From Streptomyces sp. SAI-127 (GTDB lineage: Bacteria > Actinomycetota > Actinomycetes > Streptomycetales > Streptomycetaceae), in NCBI RefSeq assembly GCF_029894425.1, contig NZ_JARXYJ010000001.1:6216001-6280000 (forward strand): a stretch of DNA of 64,000 nucleotides. The letters are read 5' to 3'. The position numbers and the translations under genes were made by a program. The notes under the pieces are model-generated. The model did no database searches, was not told the DNA's origin, and saw only the letters and a program-made list of their open reading frames with translations. This document shows positions 24,558 to 32,780 of this stretch, piece by piece; position 1 is the stretch's first letter, and the number at the start of each line of letters is the position of its first letter.

Positions 24558-25586
24558 ATGAACGCCAAGCCCGACGTGCAGCTCCCCGCCGTATCTGTGA
24601 TCATGCCCGTCCTCGACGAGGAGCGGCATCTGCGCGGAGCCGTCCAAGCGATCCTCGCGCAGGAGTACGCCGGCGAGATGGAGGTCGTGATCGCCCTCGG
24701 TCCGTCCACGGACCGCACGGACGAGATCGCGGCCCAGCTCGTGGCAGAGGACTCCCGCGTCCACACCGTCCCGAACCCCACCGGCCGCACCCCCGCCGCC
24801 CTCAACGCCGCGATCAAGGCCTCCCGCCACCCGATCGTCGTCCGCGTCGACGGGCACGGCATGCTCTCGCCGAACTACATCGCGACCGCTGTACGGCTCC
24901 TGGAGGAGACCGGCGCGCAGAACGTCGGCGGCATCATGCACGCCGAGGGCGAGAACGACTGGGAGCGCGCGGTCGCCGCCGCGATGACCTCGAAGATAGG
25001 TGTGGGCAACGCCGCCTTCCACACCGGTGGCGAGGCGCAGGCGGCCGAGACCGTCTATCTCGGTGTCTTCCGGCGCGAGGCGCTGGAGCAACAGGGCGGC
25101 TACAACGAGGAGTTCATCCGCGCCCAGGACTGGGAGCTCAACTTCCGGATCCGTGAGGCGGGCGGGCTGATCTGGTTCTCGCCGGAGCTCAGGGTGTCGT
25201 ACCGCCCGAGGCCGAGCGTGAAGGCCCTCGCCAAGCAGTACAAGGACTACGGCCGCTGGCGGCACGTCGTCGCCCGCTACCACGAGGGCTCCATCAACCT
25301 GCGCTACCTCGCCCCGCCGACGGCGGTGTGCGCGATCGCGGCCGGGATCGTGGTCGGTGCCGCGCTGACCCCGCTCGGTTTCGTCGTCCCCGGCGGCTAC
25401 CTCGCGGCGATCGTCCTCGGCTCGCTGCCCGCGGGCAAGGGGCTCCCCCTGAAGGCACGGCTCCAGATCCCTGTGGCGCTCGCCACCATGCACATGTGCT
25501 GGGGCTACGGCTTCCTGACCAGCCCGCGCTCGCTGGCCAGGCGGGTCATCGCCTCGCGGCGGCCCGCGGTGCCGAACAAGGTGTGA
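24558..25586 (+). CDS. Family 2 glycosyltransferase, membrane-associated
   Basis: 342 residues. The GT-A domain begins AVSVIMPVLDEERHLRG, with the nucleotide-binding Asp in VRVDGHG (the DxD-equivalent) and a QDWELNFRIREAG segment that matches the acceptor-site ED/QxxRW region. The last 85 residues have two or three membrane spans. It resembles succinoglycan- and cell-wall-glycan synthases of the ExoA type. Position among LCP genes suggests it helps build the polymer that they attach. ATG at 24558 has no strong ribosome site; TAACGT 10 bases upstream might be a -10 of a nearly leaderless mRNA. Its stop lies six bases from that of the convergent LCP gene. Confidence 0.92.
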   Translation: MNAKPDVQLPAVSVIMPVLDEERHLRGAVQAILAQEYAGEMEVVIALGPSTDRTDEIAAQLVAEDSRVHTVPNPTGRTPAALNAAIKASRHPIVVRVDGHGMLSPNYIATAVRLLEETGAQNVGGIMHAEGENDWERAVAAAMTSKIGVGNAAFHTGGEAQAAETVYLGVFRREALEQQGGYNEEFIRAQDWELNFRIREAGGLIWFSPELRVSYRPRPSVKALAKQYKDYGRWRHVVARYHEGSINLRYLAPPTAVCAIAAGIVVGAALTPLGFVVPGGYLAAIVLGSLPAGKGLPLKARLQIPVALATMHMCWGYGFLTSPRSLARRVIASRRPAVPNKV

Positions 25587-25592
25587 GTCGCA

Positions 25593-27152
25593 TCACCAGG
25601 TGAACCCCGGGTTGACGTGCATGCAGGCCGAGTCGTCCGCCCCGTTGAGGGCCTCAGCCGTCTTCGGGGTGGTGTTGTCCTCCTTGGCAGCCTTGTACGT
25701 CGTACCCTCGCGCCAGTCCGCTCCCACGACGAGCGTGACCCCGGAGACATCGGTCGACTTCTTCACCGAACTCATCGGAATGCCCAGGGACTTGGCGACC
25801 GCCTGGGCGTCGCCCTCCAACTCGGCGCTCGGGTAGCGCACGAGCGTCGTCGCCTCGCTCAGGGACCCCGTCCGGTCGGAGACCGCCTTGTCGTAGCCCT
25901 TCTCCACCAGCAGCCCGGCCACCGTGCTCGCGCGGCCGCCCGCCGCGGCCAGGGTGTCGGTGCGGGTGCCGTTCTGGACCAGGACCCCGATCTCGTCCTT
26001 CGCGGCGGCCGGGTCGCCGGAGGCCGCATCGGCCTTCTCGGCGGTCGCCTTCTTCGCGTCCTTGCCGTCCAGCGCGATGTCCTCGCGCACCAGCCGGAAG
26101 AGCTGCTCGGCGTCCTCGGTGGGCTCCACCCGGGCGCCCACGTACCGGTTGGGCATCGTGGTCATGGTGATGCGCTTCGGCTCGACCTTCCGCAGCTCGT
26201 TGCTGAGGTCGTAGAGCTTCTTCACGGTGCCGAGCCCGGAGTCGACCGTGATCGCCCTCGTGGCCTGCTCGGCGAGCCTGCGCAGCTTGTTCGGGCTGCT
26301 CAGGGTGGCGTTGGCGCGCAGCTCGCGGACCATCGAGTTCATGTACATGTGCTGGGCCTTGGCGCGGGCCAGGTCGCTGCCGTCCTCGAAGCCGTAGCGG
26401 GTGCGCAGCCACTGCAGGGCCTGCTCGCCCTTGATGGAGGTGGTGCCCTTCTCCAGCTTCAGGCCGGAGCCGTGCCCCTGGCTGTCCCGCGAGTGGATGT
26501 TGGCGTCCACGCAGACCGGGACGCCGCCGATGGCGTCGGCCATGGACACCACGCCCGAGAAGTCGACCATCATGAAGTGGTCGATGTGGATACCGGTGAG
26601 CTCCTGCCAGGTGGCCACCGTGCAGCCCGGGCCGCCGTGGCCGAGGCTCTGGTTGGTCATCGTCCGGCCGTTGCTCGCCTCGTACACCTTGCCGTCGTCC
26701 GGATCCGTGCACTTGGGGATCTTCACGAGGGTGTCGCGCGGCATGCTGACGACCGAGAGGTTGCTGCGGTCGGCGGACAGGTGCAGCAGCATCTGCACGT
26801 CCGCGAGCGGAGTGGAGCCGAACGTCTCCTTGGCGCCGCCCAGCTTCTGGTTCTCCTCGTTGTCCCGCGCGTCGGAACCGATGATCAGGATGTTCAGCGG
26901 GGTCTGGCCCGCCGCGTTCGGTGTCGGCTCGGCGACCTTGTTGTCGCCCAGGTTCAGGTCGTCCTGCTCGATGTTGGAGTTCAGGTGCCGGTAGTAGAGG
27001 TAGCCGGTCCCGGCCACCGCGAGTATCAGCACCGCGAGCGTCGTCGCGGACCATCGGAGCATCCGGTGCTTGCGCGGCGCCCTCCGGCTGCCGTGCCCGG
27101 ACTCCGCCTCGGTCCCCGGCGCGACTTCCTGCACGCTGTATTGCGTTGTCAA
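25593..27152 (-). CDS. LCP family protein 3 with LytR_C domain (paralogue of LCP 5)
   Basis: 519 residues. A cytoplasmic start, one membrane helix (about 34-54), then an LCP domain with IIGSDARDN, SMPRDT, GPGCTVATWQELTGIHIDHF and WLRTRYG, and a LytR_C domain (IGVLVQNGT, then VTLVVGADW). It ends in a Cys-containing tail (SACMHVNPGFTW) that LCP 5 shares in form. TTG at 27152 is chosen: GGAGG lies nine bases upstream, whereas an ATG at 27224 would add an odd Trp/Gly-rich stretch that overlaps the hairpin after LCP 4. A 39-base stretch (25737-25775) is identical to one in LCP 5 (29332-29370), pointing to recent duplication or conversion. Confidence 0.9.
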   Translation of the reverse strand: MTTQYSVQEVAPGTEAESGHGSRRAPRKHRMLRWSATTLAVLILAVAGTGYLYYRHLNSNIEQDDLNLGDNKVAEPTPNAAGQTPLNILIIGSDARDNEENQKLGGAKETFGSTPLADVQMLLHLSADRSNLSVVSMPRDTLVKIPKCTDPDDGKVYEASNGRTMTNQSLGHGGPGCTVATWQELTGIHIDHFMMVDFSGVVSMADAIGGVPVCVDANIHSRDSQGHGSGLKLEKGTTSIKGEQALQWLRTRYGFEDGSDLARAKAQHMYMNSMVRELRANATLSSPNKLRRLAEQATRAITVDSGLGTVKKLYDLSNELRKVEPKRITMTTMPNRYVGARVEPTEDAEQLFRLVREDIALDGKDAKKATAEKADAASGDPAAAKDEIGVLVQNGTRTDTLAAAGGRASTVAGLLVEKGYDKAVSDRTGSLSEATTLVRYPSAELEGDAQAVAKSLGIPMSSVKKSTDVSGVTLVVGADWREGTTYKAAKEDNTTPKTAEALNGADDSACMHVNPGFTW

Positions 27153-27198
27153 CGTTTCCGTCCTCCCCACCCACCCCACCGGACCCGCACGCCATGCG

Positions 27199-27237
27199 AC
27201 GGGCCCGCCGCACGTCTTAGACATACGACGGGCCCGT
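27199..27237 (-). terminator. Hairpin between LCP 4 and LCP 3
   Basis: ACGGGCCCGCCG (27199-27210) and CGACGGGCCCGT (27226-27237) form a 12-pair stem with one G-T pair. The loop contains TTAGAC, as does the loop of the corresponding hairpin between LCP 6 and LCP 5. It has no T run, so termination may be partial. Confidence 0.6.
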
Positions 27238-27287
27238 GAGGTTGCCCTACGAAGCTGTGTGAGACCTGGGTCCTGCCCCGGGGGACC

Positions 27288-29021
27288 TCAACTCGCGCAC
27301 TGCGCCTTGTCCGCCGTGGACTTGTCCACGCCCGGTGCGGCCGCCGCGGAGGAGCTGAGCTTCACGCCCGCGCCCTTGAAGTCCTTGCCCAGGGTGAGGG
27401 TCATGGCCGGCAGGCCCTGAGAGTTGGTGACGCTCTTGCCCGGCTTCATCGCCGAGCCGGAGAGCCCCATGATGTCCGCGAGCCTGCGCGCCTGGTCGGC
27501 CTGGTCGGGGGCGTACTCCAGGGTCGTCTTCGCCAGCGTCACCTCGGCGTTGCCCGCGTTCTCGGACTTGGTCACGCCCTCCTCGGTCTGGAGCCAGGAG
27601 AGCTGCTGCTGCGCACTGCCCCCCGCCGCACCGCCGTTGAGGATGCGCACGCGGACGTCGGACGCGGCGGACTTGGTGCCCTTGAGCCGGGCCGCGACCT
27701 CCGCCTTCTCCTTCTTCTCCTGCTTCTTGACCTCGGTGAAGGAGACGTCGTTCTTGATCGCGTCGAAAATGGCGGGGGCTCGCGTCTCTTCGACGACCAC
27801 CGTCGCCTTGACCGTCTCGGCGGGATTGTCCTTGACCGGGATCGTCATGAAGCTGATGTTCTTCGTCGGCACCTTCTTCAGCTCCAGAGCGATGTCCTTG
27901 AGCGTGCCGACCTTGCCGATCGCCTTGTCCACGGTCAGCGCGTTGGTCGCGGCCTCCGCCAGCTTCAGCAGCTTGGCGGGGTTGGTGAGGGTGTCGCCGG
28001 AGGTCATCTTGCGCATCAGCGAGCCCAGGAACTGCTGCTGCACCTTGATCCGGTCCAGGTCGCCCTCGTTGCCGAAGGCGTGCCGGGTGCGCACGAAGGC
28101 GAGGGCCCGCTCGCCCTCCACCTTCGACTTGCCGGCGGGCAGGACGAGCTTCGACTTCTTGTCGTTGACGGCGTTCTCCACACAGACCTCGACCCCGTCC
28201 ACCGCCGTGGTCAGGGTCTTCACCGCGTTGAAGTCGGCCATCACGAAGTGGTCGGGCTTGATGCCGGTGGCCGCCTCGACCGTGCGCATCGTGCAGCCGG
28301 CGTCCCGGCCGCTCTCCCCGAGGCTCCTGTTGAAGCGGACGTCCTCCTGCCCCGCGACGACCTTCTGGGAGCCGTCCTCCTGCTTGGTCTCGCAGTCCGG
28401 TATGTCGACGATCAGGTCGCGCGGGATGCTGAGCGCGGTCGCGTTCGTCCGGTCCTTGGCGACGTGCAGCAGGATGGTGGTGTCGGCGTGGCCCACGCTG
28501 CCCGCGTCGCCGTAGCCCTCGTTGCCCTCACCGGTGCGCTTGTCGGTGCCGATGATGAGGATGTTGAAGGCCTCGTCCTTGCTGAAGCTGCTCGCGGCCG
28601 CGTCACCGACGTCGGCGACGCCGACGTTGCCTTCCAGGTGCTTGAGGTAGAAGTAGCCCCCCGTGGCACCGGCGACCAGGACGAACGCCATCGTGCCGCC
28701 GGTCCACAGCAGGGCCTTCTTCGCCTTCGACTTCTGCTTGACCGGCCGCCGTCCGCGCCGCCCCGGCAGCGGCTCCTCGGGCGGTGCGCCCCGGCGCCTG
28801 CGCGGCGGCGGTACGTCCCGGCCGGGGGCCACGGGGGCGGTCGTACGACTGCCCGGTGCACCCATCCTGCTCGGCGAGGGCGCGGATCCACGCGGACCGG
28901 GAACGGCCGACCGCGGTGCGGAAGCACTCAGTCGCAGTTCGTATTCACCGGTGTTCGGATTGAGCACCCACTGGTCTGCGGGGTCGACGTCGTCCGCCCG
29001 CCCACGGCCTTGTGCGTCCAC
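27288..29021 (-). CDS. LCP family protein 4 with LytR_C domain (paralogue of LCP 6)
   Basis: 577 residues. A long cytoplasmic part (1-105) begins MDAQGRGRADDVDPADQW and is basic before the membrane helix (about 107-127). The LCP domain has IIGTDKRTG, SIPRDL, CTMRTVEAATGIKPDHF and FVRTRHAFG. LytR_C (about 465-560) has VRVRILNGGAAG. The N-terminus, the long linker after the LCP domain and the Cys ending (STADKAQC) are shared almost residue for residue with LCP 6. The gene precedes LCP 3 in the same direction with a weak hairpin between, repeating the LCP 6-LCP 5 layout. It would transfer lipid-linked glycan to peptidoglycan. Confidence 0.92.
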   Translation of the reverse strand: MDAQGRGRADDVDPADQWVLNPNTGEYELRLSASAPRSAVPGPRGSAPSPSRMGAPGSRTTAPVAPGRDVPPPRRRRGAPPEEPLPGRRGRRPVKQKSKAKKALLWTGGTMAFVLVAGATGGYFYLKHLEGNVGVADVGDAAASSFSKDEAFNILIIGTDKRTGEGNEGYGDAGSVGHADTTILLHVAKDRTNATALSIPRDLIVDIPDCETKQEDGSQKVVAGQEDVRFNRSLGESGRDAGCTMRTVEAATGIKPDHFVMADFNAVKTLTTAVDGVEVCVENAVNDKKSKLVLPAGKSKVEGERALAFVRTRHAFGNEGDLDRIKVQQQFLGSLMRKMTSGDTLTNPAKLLKLAEAATNALTVDKAIGKVGTLKDIALELKKVPTKNISFMTIPVKDNPAETVKATVVVEETRAPAIFDAIKNDVSFTEVKKQEKKEKAEVAARLKGTKSAASDVRVRILNGGAAGGSAQQQLSWLQTEEGVTKSENAGNAEVTLAKTTLEYAPDQADQARRLADIMGLSGSAMKPGKSVTNSQGLPAMTLTLGKDFKGAGVKLSSSAAAAPGVDKSTADKAQCAS

Positions 29022-29065
29022 GGTTGTCCGAATCCTCCGTCAGGGCCACGCGGCGATCGCTGGAT

Positions 29066-29076
29066 CGCTCACACTA
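29066..29076 (-). promoter_or_regulatory. Conserved upstream motif of LCP 4 (TAGTGTGAGCG on the coding strand)
   Basis: The same 11 bases occur 45 bases before LCP 4 and 37 bases before LCP 6. TAGTGT fits a -10 hexamer (TANNNT). No shared -35 is evident. Confidence 0.4.
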
Positions 29077-29181
29077 TCCGCCCGGTTGGGCCTTGAGCGA
29101 CGTGAGTTGTTCCCGTGCCGATTCTGTAAGTATGTACGTACGCCCGGACCCTTCCGTTCGCCCCCCGGCCGTCGCGTTCGA

Positions 29182-30783
29182 CTACCAGCGGTAGACCGAG
29201 TACACGTTCATGCACTGACCGGTGTCCGAGCCGTTGATGGAGTCCGAGTTGCCCGGCAGGTCACCGGCCTTGGCCTCGGACTGCTTCGGATACGCCGTCC
29301 CGGTACGCCAGTCGGCGCCCACGACGAGGGTGACCCCGGAGACATCGGTCGACTTCTTCACCGAACTCATGGGGATTCCCAGGGACTTGGCGATGCGCTG
29401 GGCGTCGCCCTGCAGGTCGGCGCTCGGGTAGCGCACGACCGTCCGGTCCTCGGAGAGGCCCGCCGTCGCGTCCTTGGACGCCTGCGAGAAACCTTTTTGC
29501 ACGAGCTCCTCGGCGATCGTGCCGGCGCGTCCGCCCACCGGGCCGAGGGTGGCGGTCGCCGTCGCGTTCTGCACGAGGACGCCGATCTCGTCGTCCGGCG
29601 CGGAAGGGGGTTTGGTGGCCGCGACGGTCTTCTTCCCCTCCGAGGGCTTGCCCTTGTTGTCGAGGGACACGTCGTCGCGGAGCATCTCCCAGAGCTTGTC
29701 GGCGTTCGCGCCGTCGGGTACGACGTGCTCCTTGTTCTTCGGGTCCGGGACGTTCGGCATCGTCACCGAGGTGATGCGGTCCGTCGGCACCGACTTGAGC
29801 TGCATGCCCAGGTCGTAGAGCTTCTTGACCGAGCCGATCTCCTCGGACACCTTGAGGGACTTCGTGGCCGCCTCGGCGAGGCCCATCAGCCGCGGGGTGT
29901 CGGTGAAGACGTTCTGCCCCTTCAGCGTCCGGATCATCGAGTTCAGGTACATGTGCTGGGCCCTGGCCCGGATCAGGTCGCTGCCCCAGGCGTGCCGGGT
30001 GCGCAGCCACTGCAGGGCCTGCTTGCCCTGGACCTTGTGCGTGCCCTTCGTCATCTTCAGCCCGGATCCGCCGGGCACCTGGGCCGTCGGGCGGTCCCAC
30101 ACGTTCTGCTGGACACAGACGGAGACACCGCCGATGGCGTCAGCCATCCGCACCACGCCCGAGAAGTCGATCGTCATCCAGTGGTCGATGTAGACCCCGG
30201 TGAGGTTCTGCCAGGTGGCGAGCGTGCAGCCGGCGCCGCCGCGCGCCAGGGAGGTGTTGATGATGTCGGTGATCGGCGGGTATGTCTTCCCGGTGTCCGG
30301 GTCCGTGCACTTGGGGATGTCGACCCGGGTGTCGCGCGGGATGCTCACCATCGCGGCGCTCTTGCGGTCCGCGGACAGGTGGATGAGCATCTGCACATCG
30401 CCCAGCGGCGGGTTGCCGCGGTTGTCCCGGCTGCCGCCGAGCTTCACGTTCTCGTCGGAGTTACGGCTGTCCGAGCCGATCAGCAGGATGTTCAACGGCG
30501 TCTGCCCGGCCGCGTTGGCCTCGGCCTTGTGCGCCTTGGAGTCACCGCTGCTGCGCTCCCCCTTGCGGATGTTGCTGTTCAGATGCTGGTAGTAGAGGTA
30601 TCCCGCGCCGGCGCTGCCGAGTATCAGCACGGCGAGTGTGGCCGCCGACCATCTGAGCACCCGGTGCTTGCGCCGGGCCCTGGCCCGCCGCCGCCCGCGC
30701 CGTCCGGGTCTGTCAGGACCGGGCCCCTCGGCGGGCCGCACATCCGGCCGCGCCCCCTCCTCGTACACACTGCTGCGCCCCAT
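29182..30783 (-). CDS. LCP family protein 5 with LytR_C domain (paralogue of LCP 3)
   Basis: 533 residues. A basic cytoplasmic N-terminus rich in Arg (20-40), one membrane helix (about 46-66), the LCP domain with LIGSDSRNS, SIPRDT, GAGCTLATWQNLTGVYIDHW and WLRTRHAWG, and LytR_C with IGVLVQNAT, where Ala replaces the usual Gly. The ending QCMNVYSVYRW parallels that of LCP 3. ATG at 30783 is preferred because GGGGAG lies seven bases upstream; a GTG 21 bases earlier has no site. It follows LCP 6 after a terminator-like hairpin. Conserved Asp and Arg of the catalytic motifs are intact, so it should be active. Confidence 0.92.
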   Translation of the reverse strand: MGRSSVYEEGARPDVRPAEGPGPDRPGRRGRRRARARRKHRVLRWSAATLAVLILGSAGAGYLYYQHLNSNIRKGERSSGDSKAHKAEANAAGQTPLNILLIGSDSRNSDENVKLGGSRDNRGNPPLGDVQMLIHLSADRKSAAMVSIPRDTRVDIPKCTDPDTGKTYPPITDIINTSLARGGAGCTLATWQNLTGVYIDHWMTIDFSGVVRMADAIGGVSVCVQQNVWDRPTAQVPGGSGLKMTKGTHKVQGKQALQWLRTRHAWGSDLIRARAQHMYLNSMIRTLKGQNVFTDTPRLMGLAEAATKSLKVSEEIGSVKKLYDLGMQLKSVPTDRITSVTMPNVPDPKNKEHVVPDGANADKLWEMLRDDVSLDNKGKPSEGKKTVAATKPPSAPDDEIGVLVQNATATATLGPVGGRAGTIAEELVQKGFSQASKDATAGLSEDRTVVRYPSADLQGDAQRIAKSLGIPMSSVKKSTDVSGVTLVVGADWRTGTAYPKQSEAKAGDLPGNSDSINGSDTGQCMNVYSVYRW

Positions 30784-30816
30784 CCCCTGTCTCCCCACCC
30801 TCACGCAGAACGAACG

Positions 30817-30857
30817 AAAAGACCTGCCGTACGACTGGTTAGACGCACGACAGGCCT
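30817..30857 (-). terminator. Terminator between LCP 6 and LCP 5
   Basis: AGACCTGCCGT (30820-30830) pairs with ACGACAGGCCT (30847-30857), with two G-T pairs. On the minus strand the stem is followed by TTTT (30817-30820 on the plus strand reads AAAA). Confidence 0.8.
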
Positions 30858-30881
30858 CTTAGGTCACCGCAGAGCCGGCTC

Positions 30882-32627
30882 TCACTTGGCGCACTCGACC
30901 TTGTCGGCCGTGGACTGCTGCACCCCCTCGGGTGCCTTCGTCGCCGTGGTGAACGACACTCCGGCGCCCTTGAAGTCCTTGCCGAGGGTGAGGGTCATGG
31001 TGGGCAGGCCCTGGGAGTTGATGACGCTCTTGCCGGGCTTCAGCTGGGCCCCGGACAGGCCCATGATGTCCGCGAGCCTGCGTGCCTGGTCGGCCTGGTC
31101 GGGGGCGTACTCCAGCGTGGTCCTGCTCAGCGCCGCGTCCGCGTTGCCCGCGTTCTCCGACTTCAGTACGCCCTCTTCGTTCTGCAGGTACTCCAGCTCG
31201 GCCTGTGCGCTGCCCGCCGCCGCACCGCCGTTGAGGATGCGCACCCGCACCTCGGACGCGGCCGACTTGGTGCCCTTGAGCCGGGCCGCCTCCTCGGCCG
31301 CCTCGGCGCTCTTGGACGCGCTGGCCTTCTTCTTGACCTCGGTGAAGGACACGTCGTTCTTGATCATGTCGAAGACGGTGGGAGCCGTCGCGTCGTTGAG
31401 AACGACCGTCGCCTTCACCTTCTCCGTCGGGTTGTCGACGACCGGCACCGTCGTGAACGTCAGGTTCTTCACGTTCAGCTTGCCCAGTTCCAGACCGAGG
31501 TCCTTCAGCTTGCCGATGCTGTCGAGGTTGGAGTCGACGGTCAGCGCCTTGGTGCCCGCCTCCGCCAGCTTGATCATCTTCGTCGGGTCGGTGAGCGTGT
31601 CGTTCGACTTCAGCTTGCGCATCAGCGCGCTCAGGAACTGCTGCTGGAGCGTGATCCGGCTCAGGTCACCACCGAAGCCGACCGAGTGCCGGGTGCGCAC
31701 GAAGGCGAGGGCCTGCTCGCCCGAGATGGTGTGCGTGCCCTTCGACAGCTTGAGCTTGGAGTCCTCGTCGTCGATGTCCTTGGCCAGACAGATCTCGACC
31801 CCGCCGACCGCCGTGGTCAGCGTCTTGACCGCGTTGAAGTCGGCCACCATGAAGTTGTCGGCCTGGATCCCGGTGAGTTCGGTGACGGTCCGCACCGTGC
31901 AGCTGGGCGTCCGTTCGTCCTGGCCCAGGCTCGTGTTGAAGCGGACGTCGTCCGTGCCCGGGATGACCTTGGTGCTGCCGTCCTCCTGCTTGGTCTCGCA
32001 GTCGGGGACGTCCACGATCAGGTCGCGCGGGATGCTCAGCGCGGTCGCGTTCGTACGGTCCTTGGAGACGTGCAACAGGATCGTGGTGTCCGCGTGCCCG
32101 ACGCTGTTCTTGTCGCCGTAGCTCCCGTTGCCCGCGCCGGTGCGCTTGTCGGTGCCGATCAGCAGGATGTTGATCGCCTTGTCCGACTGGAAGCCGCCGG
32201 TGCTCGCACCGTCGTCGGAGACGGAGGTGATGTTGCCGTTCAGGTGCCGGATGTAGAGATAGCCGCCGCCCGCCGCCGCGACCAGCACGAACGCCATCGC
32301 GCCGCCGGTCCACAGCAGGGCCTTCTTCGCCTTCGACTTCTGCTTGACCGGCCGGCGCCCACGGCGCCCCGGCAGCGGCTCCTCGGGCGGCGCGCCCCGC
32401 CGCCTGCGCGGCGGCGGCACCCCACGGCCCGGCGCCACGGGAGTGGCCGTACGACCGGCGGGTGCGCCCACCCTGCTCGGGGAGGGCGCGGATCTACGGG
32501 GACCGGGAATACCCGACTGCGGTGCGGAAGGGGTCAGTCGCAGTTCGTATTCACCGGTGTGCGGGTTGAGTACCCACTGGTCTGCGGGGTCGATGTCGCC
32601 CGCCCGCCCACGGCCTTGTGCGTCCAC
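30882..32627 (-). CDS. LCP family protein 6 with LytR_C domain (paralogue of LCP 4)
   Basis: 581 residues, the near twin of LCP 4: same start (MDAQGRGRAGDIDPADQW), same basic stretch before the membrane helix (about 108-129), LCP motifs LIGTDKRTG, SIPRDL, CTVRTVTELTGIQADNF and FVRTRHSVG, then LytR_C with VRVRILNGGAAAG and the ending STADKVEC. One difference is the acceptor motif, where the usual DHF is DNF. The 5' flank with TAGTGTGAGCG is also shared with LCP 4. Its catalytic residues are intact. It starts the LCP 6-LCP 5 unit, downstream of LCP 7 on the same strand with a 153-base gap. Confidence 0.92.
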   Translation of the reverse strand: MDAQGRGRAGDIDPADQWVLNPHTGEYELRLTPSAPQSGIPGPRRSAPSPSRVGAPAGRTATPVAPGRGVPPPRRRRGAPPEEPLPGRRGRRPVKQKSKAKKALLWTGGAMAFVLVAAAGGGYLYIRHLNGNITSVSDDGASTGGFQSDKAINILLIGTDKRTGAGNGSYGDKNSVGHADTTILLHVSKDRTNATALSIPRDLIVDVPDCETKQEDGSTKVIPGTDDVRFNTSLGQDERTPSCTVRTVTELTGIQADNFMVADFNAVKTLTTAVGGVEICLAKDIDDEDSKLKLSKGTHTISGEQALAFVRTRHSVGFGGDLSRITLQQQFLSALMRKLKSNDTLTDPTKMIKLAEAGTKALTVDSNLDSIGKLKDLGLELGKLNVKNLTFTTVPVVDNPTEKVKATVVLNDATAPTVFDMIKNDVSFTEVKKKASASKSAEAAEEAARLKGTKSAASEVRVRILNGGAAAGSAQAELEYLQNEEGVLKSENAGNADAALSRTTLEYAPDQADQARRLADIMGLSGAQLKPGKSVINSQGLPTMTLTLGKDFKGAGVSFTTATKAPEGVQQSTADKVECAK

Positions 32628-32663
32628 GGTTGCTGAATCCTCCGTCGGCCGGATGCACCGGAG

Positions 32664-32674
32664 CGCTCACACTA
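32664..32674 (-). promoter_or_regulatory. Conserved upstream motif of LCP 6 (TAGTGTGAGCG on the coding strand)
   Basis: Identical to the motif before LCP 4, 37 bases from the start codon. It shows that the promoter region was duplicated along with the genes. Confidence 0.4.
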
Positions 32675-32780
32675 GCCGTCCGATTCGCCGACAGGTTACG
32701 ACGGTGACAAATTCCACGCCCCTACAACCGGGCAATCCGCCCATTTGCTCGGACACCGGTTCGCCGCCTTGGGAAACGCT

